Below, piece after piece: positions 6,764 to 15,803 of a stretch of 55,071 nucleotides of DNA. Both the position numbers and the translations under genes were made by a program. Source of the DNA: Bacillota bacterium (lineage in GTDB: Bacteria; Bacillota; Dethiobacteria; DTU022; UBA8154). The notes under the pieces were generated by a model. It saw nothing but the letters and a program-made list of their open reading frames with translations, did not search any database and was not told the DNA's origin. Each line of letters opens with the position of its first letter. The first letter of the stretch is position 1. The stretch lies in contig DUQX01000072.1 in the NCBI GenBank assembly GCA_012837615.1, positions 1 through 55,071 on the forward strand, written 5' to 3'.

Positions 6764-9460
6764 TTATTTATTCCTTGTTGATCCATAATTTTGGGTAAGC
6801 ATGGTTAAATCAGAGATATCAACAAAACCATCACCGTTTAAGTCGGCCAGGGCATTAAATTTATTATCTCCGGTGCCGGTCTGGTAGGCCAGGGATAAAA
6901 GTGTAAGATCGGTTAAATCGATACGGTTATTGCTGTCAATGTCCCCTGCTTTCAACTCCAGGTTTATATGCGGAGGGCTTTCCGAAGCTGATAAACTTAT
7001 CGTTTGTATCGCGGGAAGGTACTGTTCTCGGCTTGCTGTTATTGTATAGCTACCCGGCAGTAATTTCAAGCTAAAGTTACCATCGGAGTAAAGGGATGAA
7101 ACTTCGTAGGTATATCCCGATTCCTTACATAAGAATGAAAGCCTAGTTTTTTTATCTACTTCTTTACGCCCCTGAAGTTTTATCGAACCATTTACGGTTA
7201 TAATATTTTCCATTGCCGAATCAACGTTTCCGATTACCTCTATTAATACTTCTGTTCTTTGTTTCCCAAGCTGTGCGCTGATCAGTGTTTCCCCGGGAAA
7301 GATTCCTTTTACTACACCCTGATCAACTTCTGCCACTAAAGGATTGGAAGAGGACCATTCTATGAGTTCAGGATCAACCTTCCGGGAAACATTGGAACAA
7401 AAGATTGCTTCGGCCGAAATCTTTGTGCTCTCGTTTATTTCCAAAACAGTTTTTTCGGGGTTTAATTTCAGGCTTTCCAGGGATTCCAGGGGAAGGGGTA
7501 AGGCGGAAACACTAATATTGTCGATAAACCAGCCTCTGCCAGGGCCGTTGCCATTGCTCTGCAACCTGAATCTTATATAAAGGTTGCAGGTATCTGGCGG
7601 CAGGTTTAAAGGAATGGAAAAAGGCTGAAAATCTCCGTTGGTCCCTGAAAAGCGATAAACATAACCCCAATTTTTCCCATCGGCCGAGATTTCAAGATAT
7701 GCGTAGTCATCTTCTTTATCCCTTCCGGTCTGCAGGTCATAAAAATGCTGGAAGGATAGCACGGGGCTGTGATACCCGCACAGCTCGATTGGTTTAGTGA
7801 GCGCGATCCAGGAGGAGGAATTATCTTTGTAATTTTCCCAGGGGGAATCTGCCAGAGCAAAATTTCCTTCATATACTTTTTCACGTGTTGTTTTCCAGGG
7901 AGTATCCGGAGATGTGCTCCAGTTGGCCATACCCTCTTCCAGACCGTCAACAAAGAGGAGTTCTTTATTCGGCAGTGGTTGTCTTATTGCACTATAAGCA
8001 TCGAGAATACCAAAACCATAAACGTTATCCGGACGTTTCTTTCCCCCGTTCCAGAGCGGATTCCAGTATGCCGATTCTTTTAAAATATAGCTGATCTCGG
8101 ATGGAGTTATCCCCGGCCTGGATTGCAGAAGCAATGCTGCTGCACCGGAAACATGGGCGGCGGCGACCGACGTCCCATTTAAAACATTATAACTATTGTT
8201 TAGCCAGCAGGATCTTATACCGGTGCCCGGAGCCGTTATTTCCGGTTTAGTATAAGTAATATCATGCCATTTAACCGGCCCTCTACTGCTGAAATCAGTT
8301 ACTTTATAGGTGTTTCCTTCCTTTTCTATCGCTCCAACAGAAAATGCGTGGGGATAGCTGGCCGGGCTTCCCGGGCCCAGCTGCCCGTTATTGCCGGCTG
8401 CAAAAACTACAAAAATACCCGCCCGGGATAGGTTATGCAATATCTGCCACTGTAAATAATCGGTGACATATTCCGGTCTTGATGCCCAGGAGCAGTTGAT
8501 AATATCGGGGGCTTTATTGGGATCGCCTCCAGGGGCAAGAAGCCATTGAAAAGCCTGTGCGATATGGGAATCCCAGGCCAGCCCTTTATCAAAAATATTT
8601 ACCCCTATCCAGTGGGCGCCTGGTGCTACCCCGAGGGGTTCCTCGGGCGTGCCGCCCAGGATAACCCCGGCGATATGTGTCCCGTGGCCGTTTAAATCAA
8701 TTGGGCCGGTATTTGTTGCCCTGTTTTCTACTGTAGCGTCATACCAGCTTGTCTCATGGCTGTGCCCTTCAAGGTTGCCCCGGTAGCTTTTAGCCAGGGC
8801 GGGATGATTGATATCAACTCCGGTGTCCATTATAGCGACGACAACTCCATCGCCATAGATTCCCTCCTGCCAGACAGAGGGAGCGTTTATCAATTCTAAG
8901 TTCCAGGGGTAATCACCGTTTTTCTCCTGTTGCACAGTGGTATTGTGGGAGAGAGCATAGCTTTCATTAACAGGGCTACTAACTGGCGACGAGAGTGCAT
9001 ATTGACGATCAGCCTTGATGTATGCAATCTGGGGTAGATCTGCAAGCCTTTGAAATGCTTTTTTGTTAATTCTGGCAGAGAAAGCGTTGGCAATCCATAG
9101 GTAATTATATTCTTTAATATTTCCCTTTTTTATTTCTTCTTCTATTACAGGGAGGATTTCTTTTTCAGAGGAGCGTGCGGTTTCTTGAAGGTTTTTCACC
9201 AGCAGCTCTGTGGCAGCTTTACCGAATTTTTTTGGTGAAGAGCTATTATCAAATTCTGCAGTGCCCTCAAGACGGGATAGATCTGTTTTATTTTCTAAAA
9301 CGGCAATTACCGGGATAAAGGAATCATCTTTAAGACCGTTGAGCGCAGTGTCGCAAATCGTCGTCTGTGCGTTAATTACCGGGGCCGATAAAGGGGATAG
9401 CGGAATAGAACATAACAGCAGTAGCAATAGTAATGTGCAAGCGCATCTTCCTTTAATCAT
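6764..9460 (-). CDS. secreted subtilisin-like serine protease (S8) with Ig-like and dockerin-like domains
   Basis: Large exported protease of about 898 residues. Layout: signal peptide (1-32, hydrophobic run LLLLLLL); propeptide (about 45-155); S8 catalytic domain with Asp212 (MDTGVD), His259 (NGHGTH), oxyanion Asn357 (AAGNNG) and Ser431 (NGTSVAAAH); a jelly-roll/MAM-like domain (about 505-655); a Big_2-type bacterial Ig domain (about 660-745); a carboxypeptidase-regulatory-like beta domain (about 750-835); and a C-terminal dockerin type I-like pair of calcium loops (DIDSNNRID and DLNGDGFVD). ATG 9460 is preferred because GGAAAGGTG lies about 12 bases upstream, whereas the upstream GTG at 9475 overlaps that site. 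It probably degrades extracellular protein. No cohesin partner is in the window. Confidence 0.93.
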   Translation of the reverse strand: MIKGRCACTLLLLLLLCSIPLSPLSAPVINAQTTICDTALNGLKDDSFIPVIAVLENKTDLSRLEGTAEFDNSSSPKKFGKAATELLVKNLQETARSSEKEILPVIEEEIKKGNIKEYNYLWIANAFSARINKKAFQRLADLPQIAYIKADRQYALSSPVSSPVNESYALSHNTTVQQEKNGDYPWNLELINAPSVWQEGIYGDGVVVAIMDTGVDINHPALAKSYRGNLEGHSHETSWYDATVENRATNTGPIDLNGHGTHIAGVILGGTPEEPLGVAPGAHWIGVNIFDKGLAWDSHIAQAFQWLLAPGGDPNKAPDIINCSWASRPEYVTDYLQWQILHNLSRAGIFVVFAAGNNGQLGPGSPASYPHAFSVGAIEKEGNTYKVTDFSSRGPVKWHDITYTKPEITAPGTGIRSCWLNNSYNVLNGTSVAAAHVSGAAALLLQSRPGITPSEISYILKESAYWNPLWNGGKKRPDNVYGFGILDAYSAIRQPLPNKELLFVDGLEEGMANWSTSPDTPWKTTREKVYEGNFALADSPWENYKDNSSSWIALTKPIELCGYHSPVLSFQHFYDLQTGRDKEDDYAYLEISADGKNWGYVYRFSGTNGDFQPFSIPLNLPPDTCNLYIRFRLQSNGNGPGRGWFIDNISVSALPLPLESLESLKLNPEKTVLEINESTKISAEAIFCSNVSRKVDPELIEWSSSNPLVAEVDQGVVKGIFPGETLISAQLGKQRTEVLIEVIGNVDSAMENIITVNGSIKLQGRKEVDKKTRLSFLCKESGYTYEVSSLYSDGNFSLKLLPGSYTITASREQYLPAIQTISLSASESPPHINLELKAGDIDSNNRIDLTDLTLLSLAYQTGTGDNKFNALADLNGDGFVDISDLTMLTQNYGSTRNK

Positions 9461-9501
9461 ATAGACAAAATGCACCTTTCCAATTAGTTGTATTTCTTTG
9501 C

Positions 9502-9527
9502 ATTATATCATTGAATTGATGTCAATT
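9502..9527 (-). promoter_or_regulatory. extended -10 promoter with adjacent palindrome for the protease gene
   Basis: Read on the minus strand, TGATATAAT (9510-9502) is an extended -10 about 40 bases before the protease start. A perfect 14-base palindrome, AATTGA-TG-TCAATT (9514-9527), sits just upstream, overlapping the -35 region where an activator or repressor could bind. No regulator was identified. Confidence 0.45.
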
Positions 9528-9976
9528 AAAAGAGTGTAGCTATGTTATTATATGGAAAAAAATTCTTTATAGAATTTTAAATATTGAAGTCTCATGGTTT
9601 ATGACGGGGCTGGGGTTGTAAAGGTTCTATGTTTTTTGGCTTCTGTTGTTATCCAATAGAAAAAAGTTGCTTTTTGTAAAAATAAACCGGCGGCCTTTTG
9701 ATGTTAACGAAGGGTATTGTGTTGTTCATGGCTAAGTTGTTCATGGCTAAATTCTCTCAAGAGACGGCACTATCAGAATGAAATACCGGTTGTGTTCGGT
9801 TATATTGATAGGTAATGTTTTGGAGTTTGTCTTAGGTTTTTATGGAAAAAAAGTTTCTGAAAAATGGGTACTCAGCAGAAGGAATTCACGTTATAATCAC
9901 GAAATAAATACTTGGTTTGGTTATAAGTATTTCAAGAAGTTATTAAAAAAAAATAAAAAAAGGGGTGAAGCAGTGC
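9528..9976. other. AT-rich leader region upstream of rnf
   Basis: This divergent intergenic region separates the protease and the rnf operon. It contains a small hairpin (AAATTC / GAATTT near 9560-9578), a perfect tandem duplication of a 15-base unit (9721-9735 and 9736-9750), and a perfect TATAAT at 9892-9897 with only a weak -35 near 9869. An open frame from 9778 to 9984 overlaps the rnfC start but has no ribosome site and a poor composition; I do not call it a gene. Confidence 0.4.
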
Positions 9977-11305
9977 ATGAGTGAACGGAGTTTCGTAGGC
10001 GGTATACATCCCAGCTATTATAAAGAATTTACAGCAGGGATGTCTATTACTCCCGCCCGCCCACCGTCACAGGTCATTATCCCGCTACATCAGAATATAG
10101 GGGCACCTTGTGACGCTGTTGTACAGGTGGGAGATGAAGTGAAAGTTGGGCAGAAGATCGGCGAACCCAAAGGCTTTGTTTCGGCACCGATCTTTGCCAG
10201 CGTTTCCGGAAAAGTAACGAAGATTGAACCTTATAACCATCCTTTGGGAAATCCTGTTAATGCCGTTTTTATCGAAAATGACGGCCTGGATACACCTTTC
10301 GAGGGTATGCAGGCTAACAAGCCCCTGGAGGAGCTGACGCCGGATGAGATAAAACAGATCGCAAAGGATGCTGGTTTAGTCGGTCTTGGAGGTGCTACTT
10401 TTCCAACGCATGTAAAGCTGGCGCCGCCGCCTGATATTGCCATTGATACTGTCATAATAAATGCGGCGGAATGTGAACCTTTTCTCACGGCCGACCATGC
10501 CTTAATGTTGGAGAGAGCGGACGATATTGTCTATGGTTTAAAAGCATTTATGAAGGCTCTTGGTGCTACAAAGGGTATTATCGGGATAGAGGATAATAAG
10601 CCCGATGCTATTGAAAACATGAAAAAAGCAGTAGCGGAAAACCGTGGGGAGTACGATATTGAAATTCATTCCCTTCATACAAAGTATCCTCAGGGAGCAG
10701 AAAAAATGCTTATTAAAGCTACTACCGGAAGAGAAGTACCTCCGGGAGCGCTCCCAATGGCCGTCAATGTTGTCAACCAGAATACCGGGACAGCGGTTGC
10801 CATGGCTGAGGCCATTAAGCTGGGCAAACCACTTTATGAAAGGGTTATTACTGTAACCGGTCCTGGTATCAGAAAACCGGGCAATTTGCTCGTTAAAAAT
10901 GGAACCCTTGTAAAAGACATTATCAACCAATGTGGCGGTATGAAAGATAATGCCCGTAAGTTAATTCTGGGTGGACCCATGATGGGTTTGGCGCAGCCGA
11001 CGGATGATGTTCCGGTTATTAAAGGAACATCGGGAGTGTTGATTTTAACCGAGGAGTTTGTTCAGGAATATCCAATAAGCCCTTGTATTAAGTGTGGCAA
11101 ATGTGTGGAAGTATGCCCGATGAATCTGCTTCCAAATTTTATTGCTTCTGCTTCTGAGAAGGAAAGAATGGATCTTGCAGAAAAGTATGGAGCGATGGAT
11201 TGTTTTGAGTGCGGGAGTTGCACTTATACTTGCCCTGCCAAAAGACCCCTGGTCCAGTGGATTCGTATAGCTAAAGGGGAAATTGCAGCTAGCAGGAGAA
11301 AGTAG
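9977..11305 (+). CDS. rnfC: Rnf complex subunit RnfC
   Basis: Peripheral NADH/FMN-binding subunit of the ion-translocating ferredoxin:NAD+ oxidoreductase, 442 residues. Visible motifs are the GLGGATFPTHVK flavin/NADH segment, AAECEPFLTADH, and two C-terminal 4Fe-4S motifs (Cys370, 373, 376, 380 and Cys409, 412, 415, 419). ATG 9977 is chosen because AGGGGTGA lies about nine bases upstream; an in-frame GTG at 9965 overlaps that ribosome site. It is the first gene of rnfCDGEAB, in the order typical of Clostridia, and transfers electrons between the complex and NAD+ on the cytoplasmic face. Confidence 0.97.
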   Translation: MSERSFVGGIHPSYYKEFTAGMSITPARPPSQVIIPLHQNIGAPCDAVVQVGDEVKVGQKIGEPKGFVSAPIFASVSGKVTKIEPYNHPLGNPVNAVFIENDGLDTPFEGMQANKPLEELTPDEIKQIAKDAGLVGLGGATFPTHVKLAPPPDIAIDTVIINAAECEPFLTADHALMLERADDIVYGLKAFMKALGATKGIIGIEDNKPDAIENMKKAVAENRGEYDIEIHSLHTKYPQGAEKMLIKATTGREVPPGALPMAVNVVNQNTGTAVAMAEAIKLGKPLYERVITVTGPGIRKPGNLLVKNGTLVKDIINQCGGMKDNARKLILGGPMMGLAQPTDDVPVIKGTSGVLILTEEFVQEYPISPCIKCGKCVEVCPMNLLPNFIASASEKERMDLAEKYGAMDCFECGSCTYTCPAKRPLVQWIRIAKGEIAASRRK

Positions 11306-11328
11306 CAAGGAAATGGAGGGATTGAAAA

Positions 11329-12258
11329 ATGGCAAAAAAACTGGTAGTATCTTCATCCCCGCACATTAAATCCCCAGAAAATATCCAGAGCATCATGGTG
11401 GATGTGCTGATAGCGCTTTTTCCCGTAGCATTAATGGCTGTATTTCTCTTTGGCTATCGTGCTCTGGTAACGATGATCATAGCTATGGTGGCAGCTATGG
11501 TTACTGAGGCAATTATTCTACGTAAAGGGGATTTTTTCGGGGATGGTAGTGCAGCAGTAACGGGTTTGCTCTTGGCGATGACTCTTCCCCCGGCACCACC
11601 CTGGTGGTTAGTGGTTATCGGTTCTGTTGTTGCTATTGCTATTGGTAAACAAATTTATGGAGGAATAGGTAGCAATATTTTTAACCCGGCTTTGGTAGGA
11701 CGGGCTATTCTTTTGGTTTCCTGGGGAGGCCACATAGCGGGTAACGTTTGGTTAAAACCGGTACCTTTTGGTTTCGCGGCGGACGCGGTTACAGAGGCGT
11801 CTCCGCTTGCCACTTATGATGCTTCTCTTTTGGACCTTTTTATAGGTACAGTATCCGGTTCTTTAGGGGAGACTTCTGCCCTGGCCTTGATTATCGGCGC
11901 TATCTGGCTCTTTTATAGAGGGCACATCGACTGGCGTATTCCGGGAGGATTTATCGGTATTGTATTTATTATGGGCTTAGCTAGCGGGGGATTTTCGATG
12001 GGCCTCTACCACGTTCTGGCAGGAGGTGTGCTGCTGGGTGCGCTTTTCATGGCAACCGATATGGTTACCTCGCCCGTTACGAAGACGGGGAAGATTATTT
12101 TTGGAGTGGGTTGCGGATTGATAACCATGCTTATACGCCTTTACGGGTCTTTGCCTGAAGGCGTAACCTTTGGTATTCTGTTAATGAACGGGCTTACTCC
12201 CCTGATCGATAATTTAACTTTGCCGAAGAAATTCGGGGAGGTGAAGAAGAGTGCATGA
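11329..12258 (+). CDS. rnfD: Rnf complex subunit RnfD
   Basis: Integral membrane subunit of 309 residues with about nine or ten hydrophobic segments and the conserved GSNIFNPALVGRA motif. RnfD normally carries FMN bound through a phosphoester to Thr in a D-G-x-S/T-G-A-T motif. The matching segment here reads DAVTEAS (residues 152-158), so the acceptor would be Ser158 and the usual Gly is Glu. It starts 23 bases after rnfC and overlaps rnfG by eight bases, which indicates translational coupling. Confidence 0.95.
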   Translation: MAKKLVVSSSPHIKSPENIQSIMVDVLIALFPVALMAVFLFGYRALVTMIIAMVAAMVTEAIILRKGDFFGDGSAAVTGLLLAMTLPPAPPWWLVVIGSVVAIAIGKQIYGGIGSNIFNPALVGRAILLVSWGGHIAGNVWLKPVPFGFAADAVTEASPLATYDASLLDLFIGTVSGSLGETSALALIIGAIWLFYRGHIDWRIPGGFIGIVFIMGLASGGFSMGLYHVLAGGVLLGALFMATDMVTSPVTKTGKIIFGVGCGLITMLIRLYGSLPEGVTFGILLMNGLTPLIDNLTLPKKFGEVKKSA

Positions 12259-13066
12259 AAGTGCTAAAATGGTATTAGTACTGCTCATCATTGGAGCAGT
12301 TTGCGGCGGGCTTCTTTCCATGGTTAACGGGGTAACCCAACCCGTAATAGAGGCAAGGGCCATGGCCGAGTTTCAGGAAGCCATGGGAACATTTTTCCCC
12401 GACGTGGTAAGAGCTGATGAAGAAGCAGTAGACGGGGAAGAGTACTATCTCTGTTATGACGCTGCTGATACTTTCATCGGTGTGGTAGGTAAGGTCAAGG
12501 CTGCCGGATATGGCGGGGATATCTTCTACGATCTGGCTGTAGATGCCGCCGGGGATATTATCGGTATCCGGATCAGCGAACATGCGGAAACAGCCGGCAT
12601 CGGCGATGTGATAACCAGGCCGGACTTTCAGGATAGAATAATCGGGCTTAATTTTGCCGATCCCATAGCTCCCGGTGTGGATGTTGATACTATTACGGGA
12701 GCTACAGTCTCTACCAATGGTATGATTAACTCTATCCGCCGGGTGATGAATGTCATTGGAGAAAATTTCCTAGGAATGGAAGTAGAAAAAGCAGAAGCAG
12801 ATCTGTCCTCGGTTGCTGATGGGACCTATACCGGTACAGCAACCGGGTTTCAGCCGGATCTTACCGTAGAGGTTACCGTAAGCGGTGGTGCGATTACAGC
12901 CATAGAAGTAGTATCGCACGGTGAGACCGCTGGTATTTCTGATAAGGCAATTGCAGAGATGCCCGGCAGGATTATCGATGCCCAGGATCTGGATGTTGAT
13001 ACGATTTCCGGGGCAACAATGACCAGCCAGGGGATAATCAATGCTGTTGCCGATGCCTTGAAGTAA
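12251..13066 (+). CDS. rnfG: Rnf complex subunit RnfG with duplicated FMN-binding domain
   Basis: RnfG carries one N-terminal membrane anchor and covalent FMN exposed outside the membrane. This 271-residue protein is longer than the usual single-domain form (around 180-210) because a second FMN-binding domain is fused at the C-terminus. Site 1 is DTITGAT (146-152, acceptor Thr152) after SEHAETAGIG. Site 2 is DTISGAT (250-256, acceptor Thr256) after SHGETAGIS. The start is GTG 12251 with GGAGGTGA seven bases upstream; the start overlaps the end of rnfD. ApbE, encoded at 15869, is the expected flavin transferase. Confidence 0.95.
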   Translation: MHESAKMVLVLLIIGAVCGGLLSMVNGVTQPVIEARAMAEFQEAMGTFFPDVVRADEEAVDGEEYYLCYDAADTFIGVVGKVKAAGYGGDIFYDLAVDAAGDIIGIRISEHAETAGIGDVITRPDFQDRIIGLNFADPIAPGVDVDTITGATVSTNGMINSIRRVMNVIGENFLGMEVEKAEADLSSVADGTYTGTATGFQPDLTVEVTVSGGAITAIEVVSHGETAGISDKAIAEMPGRIIDAQDLDVDTISGATMTSQGIINAVADALK

Positions 13067-13114
13067 ATTGATTTTTCCAGCCGAACCAAGATTTTCTTCG
13101 TGGAGGTGAAGAAA

Positions 13115-13717
13115 GTGACTACACTTGCTCAGGAGTTTTCAAAGGGGATTTTTAAGGAAAACCCCACGTTCCGTCTTTTGCTAGGGATGTGCCCTACCCT
13201 TGCCGTTACTTTAACAGCTATTAACGGTTTTGGGATGGGTATTTCCGCTCTTTTTGTCCTGTTGTGCTCCAATATTGTTATCTCTGCCTTAAAAGATGTG
13301 ATTCCTGCCAAAGTCAGGATGCCTGCCTACATTTTAATTATTGCTACTTTTGTAACCATAGTTGACATGGTTCTTAATGCATATGCTCCTGCCTTGCATG
13401 AAGCGCTGGGGATTTTTATCCCGCTGATCGTGGTTAACTGTATTATCATGGGCAGAGCGGAAGCTTTTGCCCGCAAAAATACTATTGGACGCTCGGTGAT
13501 CGATGCTTTGGGCATGGGAATTGGTTTTACCCTTTCTCTTACTGTTCTCGGCATTATCAGGGAGCTTTTTGGCGCAGGGAGCTTTTTCAATATCCAAATT
13601 ATGGGCACCGCTTTTGAGCCCATGGCGGTTTTAGCTACCCCACCAGGGGCTTTTATTACCCTGGGTATTATGCTTGGCCTCGTAAACTATATGTTTAAAC
13701 GCCTGGGTATTGAATAA
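13115..13717 (+). CDS. rnfE: Rnf complex subunit RnfE
   Basis: Six-helix membrane subunit of about 200 residues, paralogous to RnfA. Conserved Cys26 (LGMCPTLAV) and Cys109 (VNCIIMGRAEAFA) are the membrane residues that, with their RnfA equivalents, hold an iron-sulfur centre at the RnfA/RnfE interface. The start is GTG 13115 with GGAGGTGA five to six bases upstream; the frame is open back to 13100 but that GTG precedes the ribosome site. Confidence 0.95.
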   Translation: MTTLAQEFSKGIFKENPTFRLLLGMCPTLAVTLTAINGFGMGISALFVLLCSNIVISALKDVIPAKVRMPAYILIIATFVTIVDMVLNAYAPALHEALGIFIPLIVVNCIIMGRAEAFARKNTIGRSVIDALGMGIGFTLSLTVLGIIRELFGAGSFFNIQIMGTAFEPMAVLATPPGAFITLGIMLGLVNYMFKRLGIE

Positions 13718-13742
13718 TTACTGTAAAAAGGAGGCTTAAAAG

Positions 13743-14327
13743 ATGGATGTGAACCTGCTGGCAATTATTTTTGTAGCAATTTTTGCCAATAATATAGTTT
13801 TGAGTCAGTTCCTGGGCATTTGTCCCTACCTGGGGGTTTCTGATCGGCTTGAGACCTCCTTGGGGATGGGTATAGCCGTAATTTTTGTTATGACTATGTC
13901 CGCAGTGGTGACCTGGGTTATTGATACTTTTCTACTGGTACAATTTGATCTCGTGTATCTTAGAACTATTACCTTTATTTTAGTAATAGCCGGGTTGGTG
14001 CAACTGGTAGAAATGGTTTTGAAGAAGACCAACCCCACCCTCTTTCGTGCCCTGGGGATTTATCTTCCCTTAATAACCACAAACTGTACTATCCTCGGTG
14101 TAGCGCTGCTCAATGTCCAGGCCGGTTACAATATTATTCAGACCATAGTATATGCTATTTCTACCGGGGTCGGTTTTACCCTTGCCATGGTGATTATGGC
14201 CGGGATCAGGGAAAGGTTGGATCTGGCCGATGTCTCCAGCTATCTCAGGGGTGCTGCCGTAAGCCTGGTTACTGCCGGAATTCTTTCCCTGGCATTTATG
14301 GGTTTCAAGGGAATGATGACTTTATAG
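13743..14327 (+). CDS. rnfA: Rnf complex subunit RnfA
   Basis: Membrane subunit of 194 residues with six hydrophobic segments. Cys27 (LGICPYLGVS) and Cys115 (TTNCTILGVAL) match the family's conserved membrane cysteines. AAGGAGG precedes the ATG. It lies between rnfE and rnfB with short gaps, in the canonical order. Confidence 0.96.
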   Translation: MDVNLLAIIFVAIFANNIVLSQFLGICPYLGVSDRLETSLGMGIAVIFVMTMSAVVTWVIDTFLLVQFDLVYLRTITFILVIAGLVQLVEMVLKKTNPTLFRALGIYLPLITTNCTILGVALLNVQAGYNIIQTIVYAISTGVGFTLAMVIMAGIRERLDLADVSSYLRGAAVSLVTAGILSLAFMGFKGMMTL

Positions 14328-14340
14328 GAGGTGAGCTGAG

Positions 14341-15153
14341 GTGGATTTTGTTCTTGCAACAGTAATGATCGGGGGATTAGGCCTGCTATTTGGGGGATTG
14401 TTGGCCTACTTTGCCCAGCGCTTTGCTGTGGAAGAGGACCCGAGAGTGGAAATAATTTGTGACCTTCTTCCCGGCGCTAACTGTGGGGCCTGTGGATTTG
14501 CCGGTTGTGCAAGTTATGCAGAAAATGTGGTGAAAGGCGAGGCTGCTTTAGATTGTTGTATTCCCGGAGGGAAGAACGTTTGCAATAACATTTGTGAAGT
14601 AATGGGAGCGGATTCAGTTGCCTCTGGCGGTAATAAAATTGCCGAGGTATATTGTGTAGGAACAAATGAAGTTACCCGCAATAAATTCTATTATCATGGC
14701 GTAAATGACTGCAAAGCCGCTATGATGTACGGTGGGGGCTTTAAAGCTTGCCAGTATGGCTGCCTGGGGCTTGGAACTTGCGTTGAAGCTTGTCCCTTTG
14801 ATGCCTTGCGTATGGGGGAAAATGGCTTGCCGGTTGTAGATGTTGAGCGCTGTACCGGTTGCGGTGTTTGCGCCAAGGCTTGCCCTCGTGGGGTTATCAA
14901 AATAGTCGACGCCGCACGCACCGGCAAAGTTGTTCTCTGCAATTCCAGGGACCGCGGTAAGGTTACCAGCGATGCCTGTGAAGTGGGCTGTATCGGGTGT
15001 AAAGCCTGCGTCAAAGCCTGCCCGCAGGAAGCCATCGTTGTAGAAAACTTCCTTGCTTCTATTGATAGCGAGAAGTGTGATGGTTGCGGTAAATGCGTGG
15101 AAGTGTGTAAGCGCGATGTTATTAAGGACGTGGTTAAAGTAGCGGTTGGCTGA
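14341..15153 (+). CDS. rnfB: Rnf complex subunit RnfB
   Basis: Iron-sulfur subunit that accepts electrons from reduced ferredoxin, 270 residues. It has an N-terminal membrane helix (about 4-25) and the RnfB-specific cluster motif NCGACGFAGC (Cys48, 51, 56, completed by Cys72 or Cys73). Four ferredoxin-type Cys sets follow: CLGLGTCVEACPF together with the preceding Cys residues, CTGCGVCAKACP, CIGCKACVKACP and CDGCGKCVEVCK. Four such sets make it longer than the two-cluster proteobacterial form, as is common in Clostridia. The start is GTG 14341 after AGGAGGTGA. It is the last gene of the operon, followed by a strong hairpin. Confidence 0.96.
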   Translation: MDFVLATVMIGGLGLLFGGLLAYFAQRFAVEEDPRVEIICDLLPGANCGACGFAGCASYAENVVKGEAALDCCIPGGKNVCNNICEVMGADSVASGGNKIAEVYCVGTNEVTRNKFYYHGVNDCKAAMMYGGGFKACQYGCLGLGTCVEACPFDALRMGENGLPVVDVERCTGCGVCAKACPRGVIKIVDAARTGKVVLCNSRDRGKVTSDACEVGCIGCKACVKACPQEAIVVENFLASIDSEKCDGCGKCVEVCKRDVIKDVVKVAVG

Positions 15154-15165
15154 TGATTATCTCTC

Positions 15166-15207
15166 GCAATAGAAAACGGCAGGGTATTCCCTGCCGTTTT
15201 CTATTGC
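15166..15207 (+). terminator. terminator of the rnf operon
   Basis: Perfect 19-bp stem (15166-15184 with 15189-15207) with a TATT loop, just after the rnfB stop. The 3' arm contains a T4 run and a T-rich stretch follows a few bases later. Confidence 0.8.
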
Positions 15208-15282
15208 TGAAAGGTTTATTATTATTTATTATTAAACCGGAATATAATATGATTATATCATTTTAAGGCAGGGTGATTAATC

Positions 15283-15777
15283 TTGAGCGAGCTAGAATTT
15301 ACGCATTTCAATGAACAGGGAAGAGCGCGGATGGTTGATGTCAGCAGGAAGGATGTCACCAACCGCCTGGCCAGGGCACAGGCAAAAGTGTATATGCAAG
15401 CAGAAACCTTGCAGAGAATTAAAGCCGGGAAAATAGCCAAAGGCGATGTCCTGGGTGTTGCACAGGTAGCTGGAGTAATGGGAGCAAAGCAGACTCCTTA
15501 TCTTATCCCGATGAGCCACCCATTGCCAATTTCAGGGGTTGATCTCCAGTTTTATTTTCCGGAGGAAGAAAACTGCCTGGTAATTGAAGCGGCTGTAAAA
15601 GTAACCGGCAAGACGGGAGTTGAAATGGAGGCACTTACAGCGGTTAGCCTGGCTGCTCTGACAGTATATGATATGTGCAAGGCCGTTGATCGCGGCATGG
15701 AAATTAGCCAGATCTGTTTACTAGAAAAAAAAGGAGGCAAAAGCGGCCATTATTTTCGACCACAGAGCAATTTATAA
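15283..15777 (+). CDS. moaC: cyclic pyranopterin monophosphate synthase
   Basis: MoaC, 164 residues, converts the MoaA product to cyclic pyranopterin monophosphate in molybdenum cofactor synthesis. The family motifs are clear: PMSHPLPISG (active-site His region) and VEMEALTAVSLAALTVYDMCKAVDRGM with the catalytic Asp and Lys. The start is TTG 15283 with AGGGTGA about six bases upstream. No other moa or mob gene is in the window, so it is isolated from the rest of its pathway. Confidence 0.95.
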   Translation: MSELEFTHFNEQGRARMVDVSRKDVTNRLARAQAKVYMQAETLQRIKAGKIAKGDVLGVAQVAGVMGAKQTPYLIPMSHPLPISGVDLQFYFPEEENCLVIEAAVKVTGKTGVEMEALTAVSLAALTVYDMCKAVDRGMEISQICLLEKKGGKSGHYFRPQSNL

Positions 15778-15803
15778 GGGACGCTCTGTCACACTCTTTT
15801 TCC

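Noticed and set aside
9778-9984. 68-codon frame upstream of and overlapping rnfC
   Set aside because: No ribosome site, Lys/Asn-rich from an A-rich leader, and it overlaps the rnfC ribosome site.
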